Part shown: piece by piece, positions 35,206 to 43,329 of the stretch | Numbering within the stretch: the stretch's first letter is position 1 | Layout of the letters: each line of letters opens with the position of its first letter | Source of the DNA: Candidatus Defluviibacillus avedoerensis | GTDB lineage: Bacteria > Pseudomonadota > Gammaproteobacteria > Burkholderiales > Burkholderiaceae_C | NCBI GenBank assembly: GCA_016703665.1 | Contig: JADJBS010000011.1 | Span: 123,789 to 187,788, forward strand | DNA length: 64,000 nucleotides | Direction: 5' to 3' | Program-made: the position numbers and the translations under genes | Notes under the pieces: model-generated | What the model saw: only the letters and a program-made list of their open reading frames with translations | Databases searched by the model: none | What the model was told of the DNA's origin: nothing

Positions 35206-36072
35206 TCATCCCAATTGAAAACGCGTCTGCAGCAATGAATCCAGTCCGAACTCTGAAAGCAAACTTTGCAAACGTTCAACCGCGCTGCGCTTTTTGTGCC
35301 CAGTGTACTGCGCAAAGATCAACTCGTTCTTCATGCTGTGTTCCCAGCCGACCAGCTCGGTCACAGTCACTTTGTAGCCCATTGCCTCTAGGTAGAGACA
35401 GCGCAGCACGTTGGTCAATTGGCTGCCCATTTCACGGGTATGCAGTGGGTGTCGCCATAGCTCTGCCAGGTGACTGCGCTGAAGGCAAAGGGCTTTATTC
35501 TGGTTAAGGTACCGTGCCAGTTCAGCCTGACAGCACGGCACCAGCACCATGATTTTGGCTTTCTTGGCCAAGCCAAATTGAATAGCGTCGTCGGTTGCTG
35601 TGTCACAGGCGTGTAAGGCCGTGACCATCGCAATCTGATCAGGCAGCTCGGCAGCTTGAGTGGAGTCAGCTACGCTCAGATTCAGGAACGACATGCGCTC
35701 AAAACCCAGCGTGGCTTGCAGTTCGCGCGACTTTTGTACCAGTTCAGCACGGGTTTCTATCCCGTAAATATGCCCTTTGGACAGCGATTTGAAGTAAAGG
35801 TCGTACAGAATGAAGCCCAGGTAGGACTTGCCTGCACCGTGGTCGGCTACGGTGATAGCTACATCCGGACTTTGTGTTGACAGTTCGTTCAGCCGTTTTT
35901 CAATGAACTGGTAAAGGTGATAAACCTGTTTGAGCTTGCGCCGTGAATCCTGGTTTAGTCGGCCTTCCCGGGGGAGGATGTGCAGGGCTTTGCGTAGCTG
36001 GATTGATTGACCAGCGCGAATGTCAGCATAACGGATCGGAGCGGCCACTGTCGTTTGTTTTGTAGGATTCAC
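35206..36072 (-). CDS. Class I SAM-dependent methyltransferase (methyltransf_32 type)
   Basis: A 288-residue protein with a Rossmann-type SAM site ITVADHGAGKSYLGFILYDL and later motifs MVTALHACDTATDDAI and LVPCCQAEL. These match the PF13679 group, whose members include predicted tRNA or small-molecule methyltransferases. The substrate is unknown. The GTG start overlaps the DUF1415 stop (GTGA), indicating coupling. Confidence 0.8.
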   Translation of the reverse strand: MNPTKQTTVAAPIRYADIRAGQSIQLRKALHILPREGRLNQDSRRKLKQVYHLYQFIEKRLNELSTQSPDVAITVADHGAGKSYLGFILYDLYFKSLSKGHIYGIETRAELVQKSRELQATLGFERMSFLNLSVADSTQAAELPDQIAMVTALHACDTATDDAIQFGLAKKAKIMVLVPCCQAELARYLNQNKALCLQRSHLAELWRHPLHTREMGSQLTNVLRCLYLEAMGYKVTVTELVGWEHSMKNELIFAQYTGHKKRSAVERLQSLLSEFGLDSLLQTRFQLG

Positions 36073-36632
36073 GGATGGGGCCCTACGTCAAGCGCCTTCC
36101 AGCCGTCTAGGCCAAGTTCTTTCAGGTTATGCATGTTGGTGTCGAAGATGGCCTCAGGATTGGGAAAGGCCTGAACAGCGCGCGCAATGCTGTCCTCTCG
36201 GATCAGGTGCAGCGTAGGGTAGGGCGAGCGGTTGGTATAGTTGGTAATATCGTCTACCGTCGTGCCAGCAAACTGATAATCCGGATGAAAACTCGCGATC
36301 TGCAACGTACCCTCCAGACCCAACTCATCCAGCGCCAAATCTGCATGGTCTAGAAAATCATTGAAATCCAGAAAATCGTTCAGGCAATGCGTTGCTATTA
36401 ACAAAGTAGTGTCTGTTGATGCTGGGTCTACCGAAGCGAGGTACTTCAGCTCAAAAATCAGAACATCGAGCAATTTCCCTGGTTCAGAATCTGCACTGAC
36501 AACGTAACGAACTTGCCCTTTCACGTGCACTGCCTTGGCAAATGGACACAGGTTCAAGCCAATGACGGCACGTTCTAACCAGGTTTGCGTGTCTGCCTGC
36601 GCTTGGCTAGCCGTGGGTCTTGGTCGAGGCAT
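36069..36632 (-). CDS. DUF1415 family protein
   Basis: A 187-residue soluble protein with the DUF1415 features TWLERAVIGLNLCPFAK at the N-terminus, the central FHPDYQFAGT and the C-terminal NRSPYPTLHLIRE. The conserved Cys-Pro and the histidine-containing motif suggest an enzyme or metal site, but no function is established. It is coupled to the methyltransferase downstream and lies 8 bases after the unknown gene at 36641. Confidence 0.85.
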   Translation of the reverse strand: MPRPRPTASQAQADTQTWLERAVIGLNLCPFAKAVHVKGQVRYVVSADSEPGKLLDVLIFELKYLASVDPASTDTTLLIATHCLNDFLDFNDFLDHADLALDELGLEGTLQIASFHPDYQFAGTTVDDITNYTNRSPYPTLHLIREDSIARAVQAFPNPEAIFDTNMHNLKELGLDGWKALDVGPHP

Positions 36633-36640
36633 GGTGGCTT

Positions 36641-37288
36641 TCAGGCAAACTTGCTGGGTTGAGCCACGATCAGCTTGGCAAGTTCGTCCAGTAATTCGGT
36701 CTTGACATCAACTGCTTTGCGGGTCACGTTGACCACCTCAAACCCTCGGGTATTGGTGACTCGAAAAGCAATTTCTGCCTTGTCATGGTCTGGCGTCAGG
36801 GTGACGGTGCCTCGCGTTTCTGTTTCAAATTCAAAGCGGATGGCAAGGAGGGTGTTTTTTTCAGGGTGCCGGATTTCTTTGCGTTCATGCTTGATCTGGC
36901 CCTGGGCCAAGCGTGTTTCCACCCGCTCCAGATCTGACGGGAAATTGACGGTCGTTTCGGTGGAAACAGGATTGCCTGTCTGTGGAACGATACGCCACCA
37001 CATCCCGACATAGTCAAAGACTTCTTGCGATCGGAGCATCTTCTTGCGGGCATCGACCTTGAAGGCCTTCAACTGCATTGGAGGCCAGCGGTTCTTGCCA
37101 TCCACACTCAAGGCAGGGCCGGTCGGTGAAATCACATTTAACTGTTTAGCCAGATCATCTAGGTAGTACCAGGCAAGCTTGCAAGCAGCCTCAGTCTGTT
37201 CTTTGGCACGGGCCAAGTCATGCTGCTGGACGTTTTGCTCACGTTGCAGCGCTGTCGCCTGGGATTTCAGTTGATTGAGGAAGCTCAC
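36641..37288 (-). CDS. Conserved-looking protein of unknown function
   Basis: A 215-residue soluble protein I do not recognise. The first 40 residues are a charged helix, probably a coiled coil (LKSQATALQREQNVQQHDLA). The rest is mixed alpha/beta with WPPMQLKAFKVDARKKM, YVGMWWRIVP and a beta-rich section RFEFETETRGTVTLTP. No signal peptide, membrane span or catalytic motif is seen. The start is GTG 37288. It sits 2 bases from the MFS gene and 8 bases from DUF1415, so it is part of the same transcript. Confidence 0.75.
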   Translation of the reverse strand: MSFLNQLKSQATALQREQNVQQHDLARAKEQTEAACKLAWYYLDDLAKQLNVISPTGPALSVDGKNRWPPMQLKAFKVDARKKMLRSQEVFDYVGMWWRIVPQTGNPVSTETTVNFPSDLERVETRLAQGQIKHERKEIRHPEKNTLLAIRFEFETETRGTVTLTPDHDKAEIAFRVTNTRGFEVVNVTRKAVDVKTELLDELAKLIVAQPSKFA

Positions 37289-37290
37289 GG

Positions 37291-38586
37291 CTATGTGTGT
37301 GTTGGCTTATCGGTGTGGGCTTTCGATTCTATCGAGCGTCGCACCCATTGAACCATCAATAGTCCGCAAATTGAGCAGGCACAAGTGACCAACCATGTCC
37401 AGCGCCAGCCGCCCGTCATCTGCGCCACCATGGCCACCATGGGTGGGCCAGCGAATTGACCCATAGCCGACAATTGCTGCATGAAACCCACCGTTGTCGA
37501 TACTGTGGCATCTGATGGAGCCAGACGCACACTGAGCATGAACAGGGTGCCAGGAATCAGCCCACCCACGGCTGAAAAACCCAGCACAGCCCCATAGCGT
37601 AGCGCTACGGGAAGTTGCGCACCTTCCCCCCACTCGGAAAAACAAAGGACGGCGCCCACGTCCCTCACGCTGTAGCCAATTCGCAGCAAGTGGACGGGTT
37701 GCCATCCCCGCTGCAAAAGCCGCCCCGACGCAACATTGCCAAGCACATTCACCGCAGCGACCCCCGCCGACATGGCGCCAACCCAGCCCACATCCACACC
37801 TGACTGGGCGTAGATGCTCGGCAAGAAGCTCACTACCGCTTGCCACTGCCCCGCGTACATGGCAAAGCAAAGCGCAACCACCCACGGGCCTTTGCTGCCC
37901 AAGGTGAGGTGTAGACGATTTTGCCATGGGGCTGTTGCGGGCTGCTTAATGGCATGCGTCACCACACCAGCGGAATAGGACTTACGGGCACTATCAGCGG
38001 AAATGCCACGCCAGACAAATCCAGCCGCGACCAAACTGAGTGCGGACAACAAAAGCCACCACCCTGACCAACCGCCCAATGGTTCGGGTAAAGCGATCCA
38101 CAACGGCCCCATCAAGAGCGCCACAGCCGTACCTGTCGGCATGTAGGCCCCCCATACGCCCAACATCCGACTCAAGTGCATGGGCGAAACCGTTTGCCTG
38201 ATGATGCCCGGGGCTGGCATGACAACCCATAAAAATCCAAGCCCCTCCAGAGCACGCAGGACCAGCAAGCTCCCCGCACTCTGCGAAAATGCGCCGAAGG
38301 TACTGGCGCCAATCTGCAACATCAGCCCCACCAGCATGCTGCGCCGCAAGCCCAACCCATCCACACTAAGCCCAATCAAAAGACCCAAACTCATGCCTGC
38401 CAGTTGCACCATGGACAAGAGGAACCCTGCCTGCAATAGGTCAATCTGAAGCGCGTCGCGCAGCACAGGCAGCGCAGGCGCCAGCTTGCCAACATGCATG
38501 GCAGCACTGACGCCAGCAAACACGGCGATCCAAGCAGCGGCCTCGCGCTGCCGTGTGGACTGGATGGGCACAGATCGATGGGTCAT
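37291..38586 (-). CDS. MFS transporter (CynX/NimT-like)
   Basis: A 431-residue membrane protein with about twelve hydrophobic segments and the MFS loop motif between spans 2 and 3 (GLSVDGLGLRRSML). The sequence resembles the CynX/NimT group (LAPALPVLRDALQIDLLQAGF near the start). The substrate is unknown. The start overlaps the dgt stop by 4 bp (ATGA). The C-terminus is short and basic. Confidence 0.85.
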   Translation of the reverse strand: MTHRSVPIQSTRQREAAAWIAVFAGVSAAMHVGKLAPALPVLRDALQIDLLQAGFLLSMVQLAGMSLGLLIGLSVDGLGLRRSMLVGLMLQIGASTFGAFSQSAGSLLVLRALEGLGFLWVVMPAPGIIRQTVSPMHLSRMLGVWGAYMPTGTAVALLMGPLWIALPEPLGGWSGWWLLLSALSLVAAGFVWRGISADSARKSYSAGVVTHAIKQPATAPWQNRLHLTLGSKGPWVVALCFAMYAGQWQAVVSFLPSIYAQSGVDVGWVGAMSAGVAAVNVLGNVASGRLLQRGWQPVHLLRIGYSVRDVGAVLCFSEWGEGAQLPVALRYGAVLGFSAVGGLIPGTLFMLSVRLAPSDATVSTTVGFMQQLSAMGQFAGPPMVAMVAQMTGGWRWTWLVTCACSICGLLMVQWVRRSIESKAHTDKPTHT

Positions 38587-39770
38587 AGCAGCAGTTGCCT
38601 GCCGGTAAGACGCGCATGCTCACGTGCAGCAAATCGATCTGTCATGCCTGCGATGTAGTCAGCAACCACCCTGGCACGCAGGGCATCTGCGATATCAGAG
38701 GTGCCACTACACTCATCTGCCATCGCCCGCGCGGCAAAGCCTGCTTGCATTTCTGCAGGCGCATTTAAGTAGGCATCAAACAGATCCTTGACCACCGTTT
38801 TCGCCTCCTGGGTGGTTTGCATGACCTGAGGATGACGGTATAGCTGCTTCAGCAAAAACGCCTTGAGTTCCCCAGAGGCTTGGCGCATGTCAGCGTGAAA
38901 CTGAACCAGAGGCCCGGCGTACCGCACATCGTCTGGTTTTGTCAGCTTGGCGCGACCGATTGCAGCTTGTGTGGCAGCAATCACGTCATAAACCTGCGCA
39001 CTGAGCATGCGTCGAATAGCCTCGTACATCAAGCGTCTGCTGGCTCCCGGGGCGCTGAGGGACGGGTGCTCAGACTGAGCCGATTGGCGAAACCTTTGAA
39101 AAAGCGCCACATTTTCAAGCTGGTTCAGCGTAATGAGCCCGGATCGAAAACCGTCATCTATGTCATGGGCGTTGTAGGCGATCTCGTCAGCTAGGTTGCA
39201 CAATTGCGCCTCCAGGCTCGGCTGCCAGCGCTTCAAGAACCGCTGCCCAACGCCGCCCGGATCGGTCGACTCCAGGCGCAGAGCATCTGCACGAGAGCAA
39301 TGTTTAAGAATGCCTTCGCGCGTCTCAAAACAGAGGTTAAGTCCGTTGTACTCAGGGTAGCGTTCTTCCAGCTCATCCACCACGCGAAGACTCTGCAAAT
39401 TGTGCTCAAACCCCCCCCGCTGGCGCAGACGCATGCATTCGTTTAACTCGTCCTGCCCTGCGTGACCAAACGGTGTATGGCCCAGGTCATGGGCCAGTGC
39501 AATGGTCTCCACCAAGTCTTCATTGAGCTGGAGTGCCCGAGCCAGGGAGCGCGCCAGCTGAGCCACTTCGAGAGAATGGGTCAGACGGGTGCGAAACAAA
39601 TCGCCTTCGTGATTGAGAAATACCTGGGTCTTGTAAACAAGTCGCCGAAACGCAGTGGAATGAACGATTCGATCACGGTCGCGCTGAAAGTCCGTGCGTG
39701 TAGGAGCAGGTTGCTCGGGATAGCGGCGGCCTCGCGTCGCCGCCGCATCACAGGCATAAGGTGCCAACAT
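38583..39770 (-). CDS. dgt: Deoxyguanosinetriphosphate triphosphohydrolase-like protein
   Basis: A 395-residue HD-domain dNTPase. The HD residues are seen in RLTHSLEVAQLARSLA and AHDLGHTPFGHAGQ, and the later Asp in LADEIAYNAHDIDDG. It is the Dgt-like class that hydrolyses dNTPs to deoxynucleoside and triphosphate; the exact preferred nucleotide is unknown. I set the start at ATG 39770 (MLAPYACDAA); the two codons before it are TTG. It abuts aroB (stop at 39777), following aroK-aroB as in many betaproteobacteria. Confidence 0.92.
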   Translation of the reverse strand: MLAPYACDAAATRGRRYPEQPAPTRTDFQRDRDRIVHSTAFRRLVYKTQVFLNHEGDLFRTRLTHSLEVAQLARSLARALQLNEDLVETIALAHDLGHTPFGHAGQDELNECMRLRQRGGFEHNLQSLRVVDELEERYPEYNGLNLCFETREGILKHCSRADALRLESTDPGGVGQRFLKRWQPSLEAQLCNLADEIAYNAHDIDDGFRSGLITLNQLENVALFQRFRQSAQSEHPSLSAPGASRRLMYEAIRRMLSAQVYDVIAATQAAIGRAKLTKPDDVRYAGPLVQFHADMRQASGELKAFLLKQLYRHPQVMQTTQEAKTVVKDLFDAYLNAPAEMQAGFAARAMADECSGTSDIADALRARVVADYIAGMTDRFAAREHARLTGRQLLL

Positions 39771-39776
39771 CAACAA

Positions 39777-40892
39777 TTAGCTGGCAGTGCAGCATTCGCC
39801 CAGCATCTCGGCCACCAGAGCGTCGGGGGCAGCTCGAACCGTGGCTGAGCCGGGCCGGTTGATCAGCACAAACTTGATCTCTCCGCCTTCGGATTTCTTG
39901 TCAATCCGCATCAGTTCGAGATAGCGCTCAGCCCCCAGGTTCGGGCCACGGGTAGGCAAGTGGGCGCGCTGGATCAATCGAGTCAGACGTTTGACAAAAC
40001 CCGAATCAATCAAACCCAGCCGTTCGGAAAGCGTAGCCGCCATCACCATGCCGCAACCCACAGCTTCCCCATGCAGCCAGGCACCATAGCCGAGGCCAGA
40101 TTCGATGGCATGCCCAAACGTGTGACCAAAATTAAGTATGGCGCGTAAACCTGCTTCCCGCTCGTCCTGGCCAACGACCCAGGCCTTGATTTCGCAACTG
40201 CGCCTGACTGCATAAGTCAGCGCAACAGGGTCTCGCGCCATCAGTGAATCGATATTGGTTTCAATCCAATCCAAAAAATCCAGATCGGCAATCGGACCGT
40301 ACTTGATCACTTCAGCGAGGCCCGCGCTGAGCTCACGCTCTGGCAAGGTCGATAGCAAATCAATGTCACAAACAACGCGTTGCGGTTGATAAAAGGCTCC
40401 GATCATGTTCTTGCCAAGCGGGTGATTGATGGCGGTCTTACCGCCCACGGACGAATCCACCTGAGCCAGCAGGGTGGTGGGCACCTGCACAAAAGGCACA
40501 CCTCGCATGTAACTGGCTGCGGCATAGCCACACATATCCCCCACGACACCACCACCCAACGCAAACATCACAGTCTTGCGGTCGCAGCCGTTTTGCAAAA
40601 GCGCATTGAAAATCAGATTGAGTGTTTCCCAACCCTTATGTTCCTCCCCGTCAGGCAATACAACTGTGTGAATTTGTTTGAACTGCCCTTGCAGCACAGT
40701 ACGCAACCGTACTTCGTACAAAGGGCCCACTTGGGTATTGGTAACAATCAAAGCCGTACTGGCCCTGGGTAGATCGGAAAAACTGGCCGCTTGATCCAAC
40801 AGCGCCGAACCAATGTCAATCCGGTAACTGCGTTCACCCAGATCGATTTTGACGCTGGAGATGTCTGGGAGGGAGGTTTCTGTGTCTTGCAT
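39777..40892 (-). CDS. aroB: 3-dehydroquinate synthase
   Basis: A 371-residue NAD- and zinc-dependent enzyme of the shikimate pathway. The NAD-binding motif ALGGGVVGDMCGYAAASYMRG and QVPTTLLAQVDSSVGGKT are present, with metal-binding residues in GHTFGHAIE and the later LHGEAVGCGM. The start MQDTETSLPDISS is 22 bases after the aroK stop. Confidence 0.97.
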   Translation of the reverse strand: MQDTETSLPDISSVKIDLGERSYRIDIGSALLDQAASFSDLPRASTALIVTNTQVGPLYEVRLRTVLQGQFKQIHTVVLPDGEEHKGWETLNLIFNALLQNGCDRKTVMFALGGGVVGDMCGYAAASYMRGVPFVQVPTTLLAQVDSSVGGKTAINHPLGKNMIGAFYQPQRVVCDIDLLSTLPERELSAGLAEVIKYGPIADLDFLDWIETNIDSLMARDPVALTYAVRRSCEIKAWVVGQDEREAGLRAILNFGHTFGHAIESGLGYGAWLHGEAVGCGMVMAATLSERLGLIDSGFVKRLTRLIQRAHLPTRGPNLGAERYLELMRIDKKSEGGEIKFVLINRPGSATVRAAPDALVAEMLGECCTAS

Positions 40893-40914
40893 ACCCCCAA
40901 GTTTAGGGCAGCAA

Positions 40915-41442
40915 TCAGTTGGCCGCAGTCACGACCCCGGCAAGTTCCAACTGCATCATGATCATGTTGACCAGGGTTGCAACTGACGGACGACCTGTCT
41001 CGATCACAAAATGAGCTGCCTCGCGGTACAGAGGGTCACGGGTTTTATAGAGCTCACGCAAACGCCCAAGCGGGTCGTTAACAAGGAGCAATGGGCGATT
41101 CTGGTCATGCCGAGTGCGCCGGAAAACCTCTTCTGGCGACGAATGAAGATAGACCACCTTACCGCGCTCTTTGAGGCACTGCCTGTTCTCCTGCCGCAGG
41201 ACTGAACCCCCACCAGTGGAGAGTACCCCTTCATGGCTGGCCGTAAGCTGGTCAATCACATCGCCTTCAATGTCCCTGAAGCGAGCCTCGCCCTCCCGCT
41301 CAAAAAACTCCCGTATCGAGCAACCCAGGCGCTGCTCGAGCACATGGTCTGTGTCAACAAAAGGGACTGTAAGTCGCCGGGCTAGCTGGCGACCTACTGT
41401 TGATTTGCCAGAACCTGGCAAGCCAACAATGAAGCACTTCAA
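40915..41442 (-). CDS. aroK: Shikimate kinase
   Basis: A P-loop kinase that phosphorylates shikimate. The ATP site is FIVGLPGSGKSTVG; the shikimate-binding Asp is in FVDTDHVLEQ and the glycine loop is STGGGSVLR. I choose TTG 41442 as start because it gives the normal family N-terminus (KCFIVGLPGSG) and a 175-residue protein, and because TTGA overlaps the stop of the upstream lipoprotein gene; the frame stays open to 41511, but that part has no family resemblance. A coupled TTG start would make aroK translation depend on the preceding gene. Confidence 0.93.
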   Translation of the reverse strand: MKCFIVGLPGSGKSTVGRQLARRLTVPFVDTDHVLEQRLGCSIREFFEREGEARFRDIEGDVIDQLTASHEGVLSTGGGSVLRQENRQCLKERGKVVYLHSSPEEVFRRTRHDQNRPLLLVNDPLGRLRELYKTRDPLYREAAHFVIETGRPSVATLVNMIMMQLELAGVVTAAN

Positions 41443-43247
41443 TTGAAGACCTGGATGGTTTGAGTACCCGAGGGTGCTGTCACGATCACCCGAACTGCAG
41501 CCCCCGCACAACTTACATCTCCATTGAGGAAGATTTGGTACTGACCAGTTGTTGAGCCAGGCACTTTGGTCATTCCCAGAACGCGACAGGCGATTTCACT
41601 TCCAGCGACCAAGTCCGCTGCATAGGTCGACGCTGTTGCCATCAAATTGCCATTCAGATCATTCATGCTAATGACAAATCCACTGCCAGTTCGGGCACCG
41701 ACCATGACCATTCGCACTTGCGACGTCGACCAGGTCACCACTAATTTCTGGCGCGAGCGAATGAAAGGACTCCATGTTCCATCACAGGTGTCCTTGATGG
41801 CAATTCCGGTTCCCAAGCAAACGGTACTCCCTGGTGCATCACCGGGTATGGATTGATCAACCCCAAGTTCGTACACATCGTTGGCATTCACGTCCAGGTA
41901 GGCTACCCCCATATCGGTAAAGGGTTCGCCCTTATCCCATGAGTTGTTGCCATTCAGGTCAATGAAGGTTTCTTCGCCGTCAGCGTAGGCCAGCACAGTA
42001 ACAAGGCCATTGGCGGGTCGATTACCTGAGCTGATCAGTTGTACTTTGCACGACGATGACGGGTCGAGCGTACATGAACCCTTAGAGTCCAACACCTTGG
42101 GAACAGCCACCGCCGTAGCGGTGCCAGTCAAGGTGCTGGTAATGATCTTGGTGGTGGTACCGGAGTCAAATGTCCCCACCAAGCCATGCGAAGTCACAAA
42201 ATTGACGATAGTGCCTGCGGGAACAGGATTTCCTAAGCGATCAGTTGCAATGATGTTGAGTTCAGCAATAGCGTTGTCAAGGGTAAACCCCTCAACAGCA
42301 GGGGTGACGCTGGAAACCGACATAGGCTTTTGGCTGACGCGGCCACTGCTGACCGACATGCCCACACTGCTGGCCTTGACGGTCGGGTTGGACAGCAACA
42401 CCGCAGTGATCACCACGCCGGTTGGCAATGGGCCTGCACCGACGGTAGCCTTGGCAATCCCATTGAAGTCAGTCAACACCGTCAAAGGCGCTGTACTGCT
42501 GACCCCAGTTGCGGCATTGATAAATGCAACGCCTGCTGCAACCGACTGTGAATCCAGGCTCAACTGTACCGGCTGCCCACTCATGCCAACTCCAAGCTCG
42601 TTGACCAGCCTGAACTGGAGTGCGGATGTTTTCGGTCCCGTTGTTGCGGTGGAAATCACCATGCGCCCAGGATCAGCCTGATTGAACAGCAAATTGACGC
42701 CGGCTGTTGCTGAAAGTGACTTGACTTGGTAGTCAAGCGGCGTTTTAACAGAGTTGCTGGCGGAAGTACCAGTTCCTACCAAGGCTTCAGCAAAGAGCGT
42801 TGCCGCGCCTAATCGCTTGCCCACCAACTGCACCTTGGCCACGCCGTTGATATCTGTCAGGGCCGTCATTTGCGCCGTAGTGATCGTACCCGTGGTGCTG
42901 GCCGTTTCAACAATGCTGCCATTCACGAATGTGCCGAAGGCGGCGTCGGTCGTGAACTTGATCAGGCGATTCGTAATGACGGCGCCCGACGCCGCAGCGC
43001 TTTCTCGCAAAGTAGCTTGTGCGATGTAAGCGGCTGTACCCAAATCAATGGTATTGGTGGTGATCGCTGCTCCGGTACTGTCCGTCAGGCGCAATACAAG
43101 GGTAGAGCCAAAACCAGGCGTAGCGACTTGCGCGGTCAAAGCGCCATCATCGGTGGAACTGCCACCGCAGGCAGAAAATAAGGTAAAAACAAACAGAAGC
43201 AGGCATAGCCTGCTACGCACAGCAAATTGAATAAAACGAGAAATCAC
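41439..43247 (-). CDS. Ig-like (Big_1-type) lipoprotein with EF-hand-like loop, 1
   Basis: A predicted lipoprotein of about 602 residues between pilQ and aroK. The start is uncertain: GTG 43247 gives a signal peptide ending LFSACGG (lipid Cys27), and the frame is open to 43346. The body is a chain of beta-sandwich repeats with invasin-type Big_1 features (TDFNGIAKATVG, GTIVNFVTSHGLVGTFDSG). Near 41936-41995 it carries VTVLAYADGEE followed by a 12-residue loop DLNGNNSWDKGE that fits the EF-hand calcium pattern (D1, N3, N5, D9, E12). The C-terminus is beta-rich. It is a paralogue of the next gene upstream. Role unknown; surface adhesin or pilus-associated factor is inference from position. Confidence 0.8.
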   Translation of the reverse strand: MISRFIQFAVRSRLCLLLFVFTLFSACGGSSTDDGALTAQVATPGFGSTLVLRLTDSTGAAITTNTIDLGTAAYIAQATLRESAAASGAVITNRLIKFTTDAAFGTFVNGSIVETASTTGTITTAQMTALTDINGVAKVQLVGKRLGAATLFAEALVGTGTSASNSVKTPLDYQVKSLSATAGVNLLFNQADPGRMVISTATTGPKTSALQFRLVNELGVGMSGQPVQLSLDSQSVAAGVAFINAATGVSSTAPLTVLTDFNGIAKATVGAGPLPTGVVITAVLLSNPTVKASSVGMSVSSGRVSQKPMSVSSVTPAVEGFTLDNAIAELNIIATDRLGNPVPAGTIVNFVTSHGLVGTFDSGTTTKIITSTLTGTATAVAVPKVLDSKGSCTLDPSSSCKVQLISSGNRPANGLVTVLAYADGEETFIDLNGNNSWDKGEPFTDMGVAYLDVNANDVYELGVDQSIPGDAPGSTVCLGTGIAIKDTCDGTWSPFIRSRQKLVVTWSTSQVRMVMVGARTGSGFVISMNDLNGNLMATASTYAADLVAGSEIACRVLGMTKVPGSTTGQYQIFLNGDVSCAGAAVRVIVTAPSGTQTIQVFN

Positions 43248-43280
43248 CTGAACTACTTTCGAAAACTTTTCAGCAAGGCC

Positions 43281-43326
43281 TAGGTCCGTCCAAAGATGAT
43301 GCCAATGCCAAGTAGGCATCATGGAT
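43281..43326 (-). other. Hairpin between the two Ig-like lipoprotein genes
   Basis: On the minus strand, ATGATGCC and GGCATCAT form an 8-bp stem around an 11-base loop, just after the stop of the upstream lipoprotein gene. A second, shorter pairing (TGCC/GGCA) competes with it. Only CTTT follows, so it is a weak terminator or an attenuating or mRNA-stabilising element that could lower expression of the second lipoprotein gene and aroK relative to pilQ. Confidence 0.35.
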
Positions 43327-43329
43327 GGG

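Noticed and set aside
41443..41511. Longer aroK starting at 41511
   Set aside because: The additional residues lie inside the upstream gene and do not resemble any shikimate kinase N-terminus.
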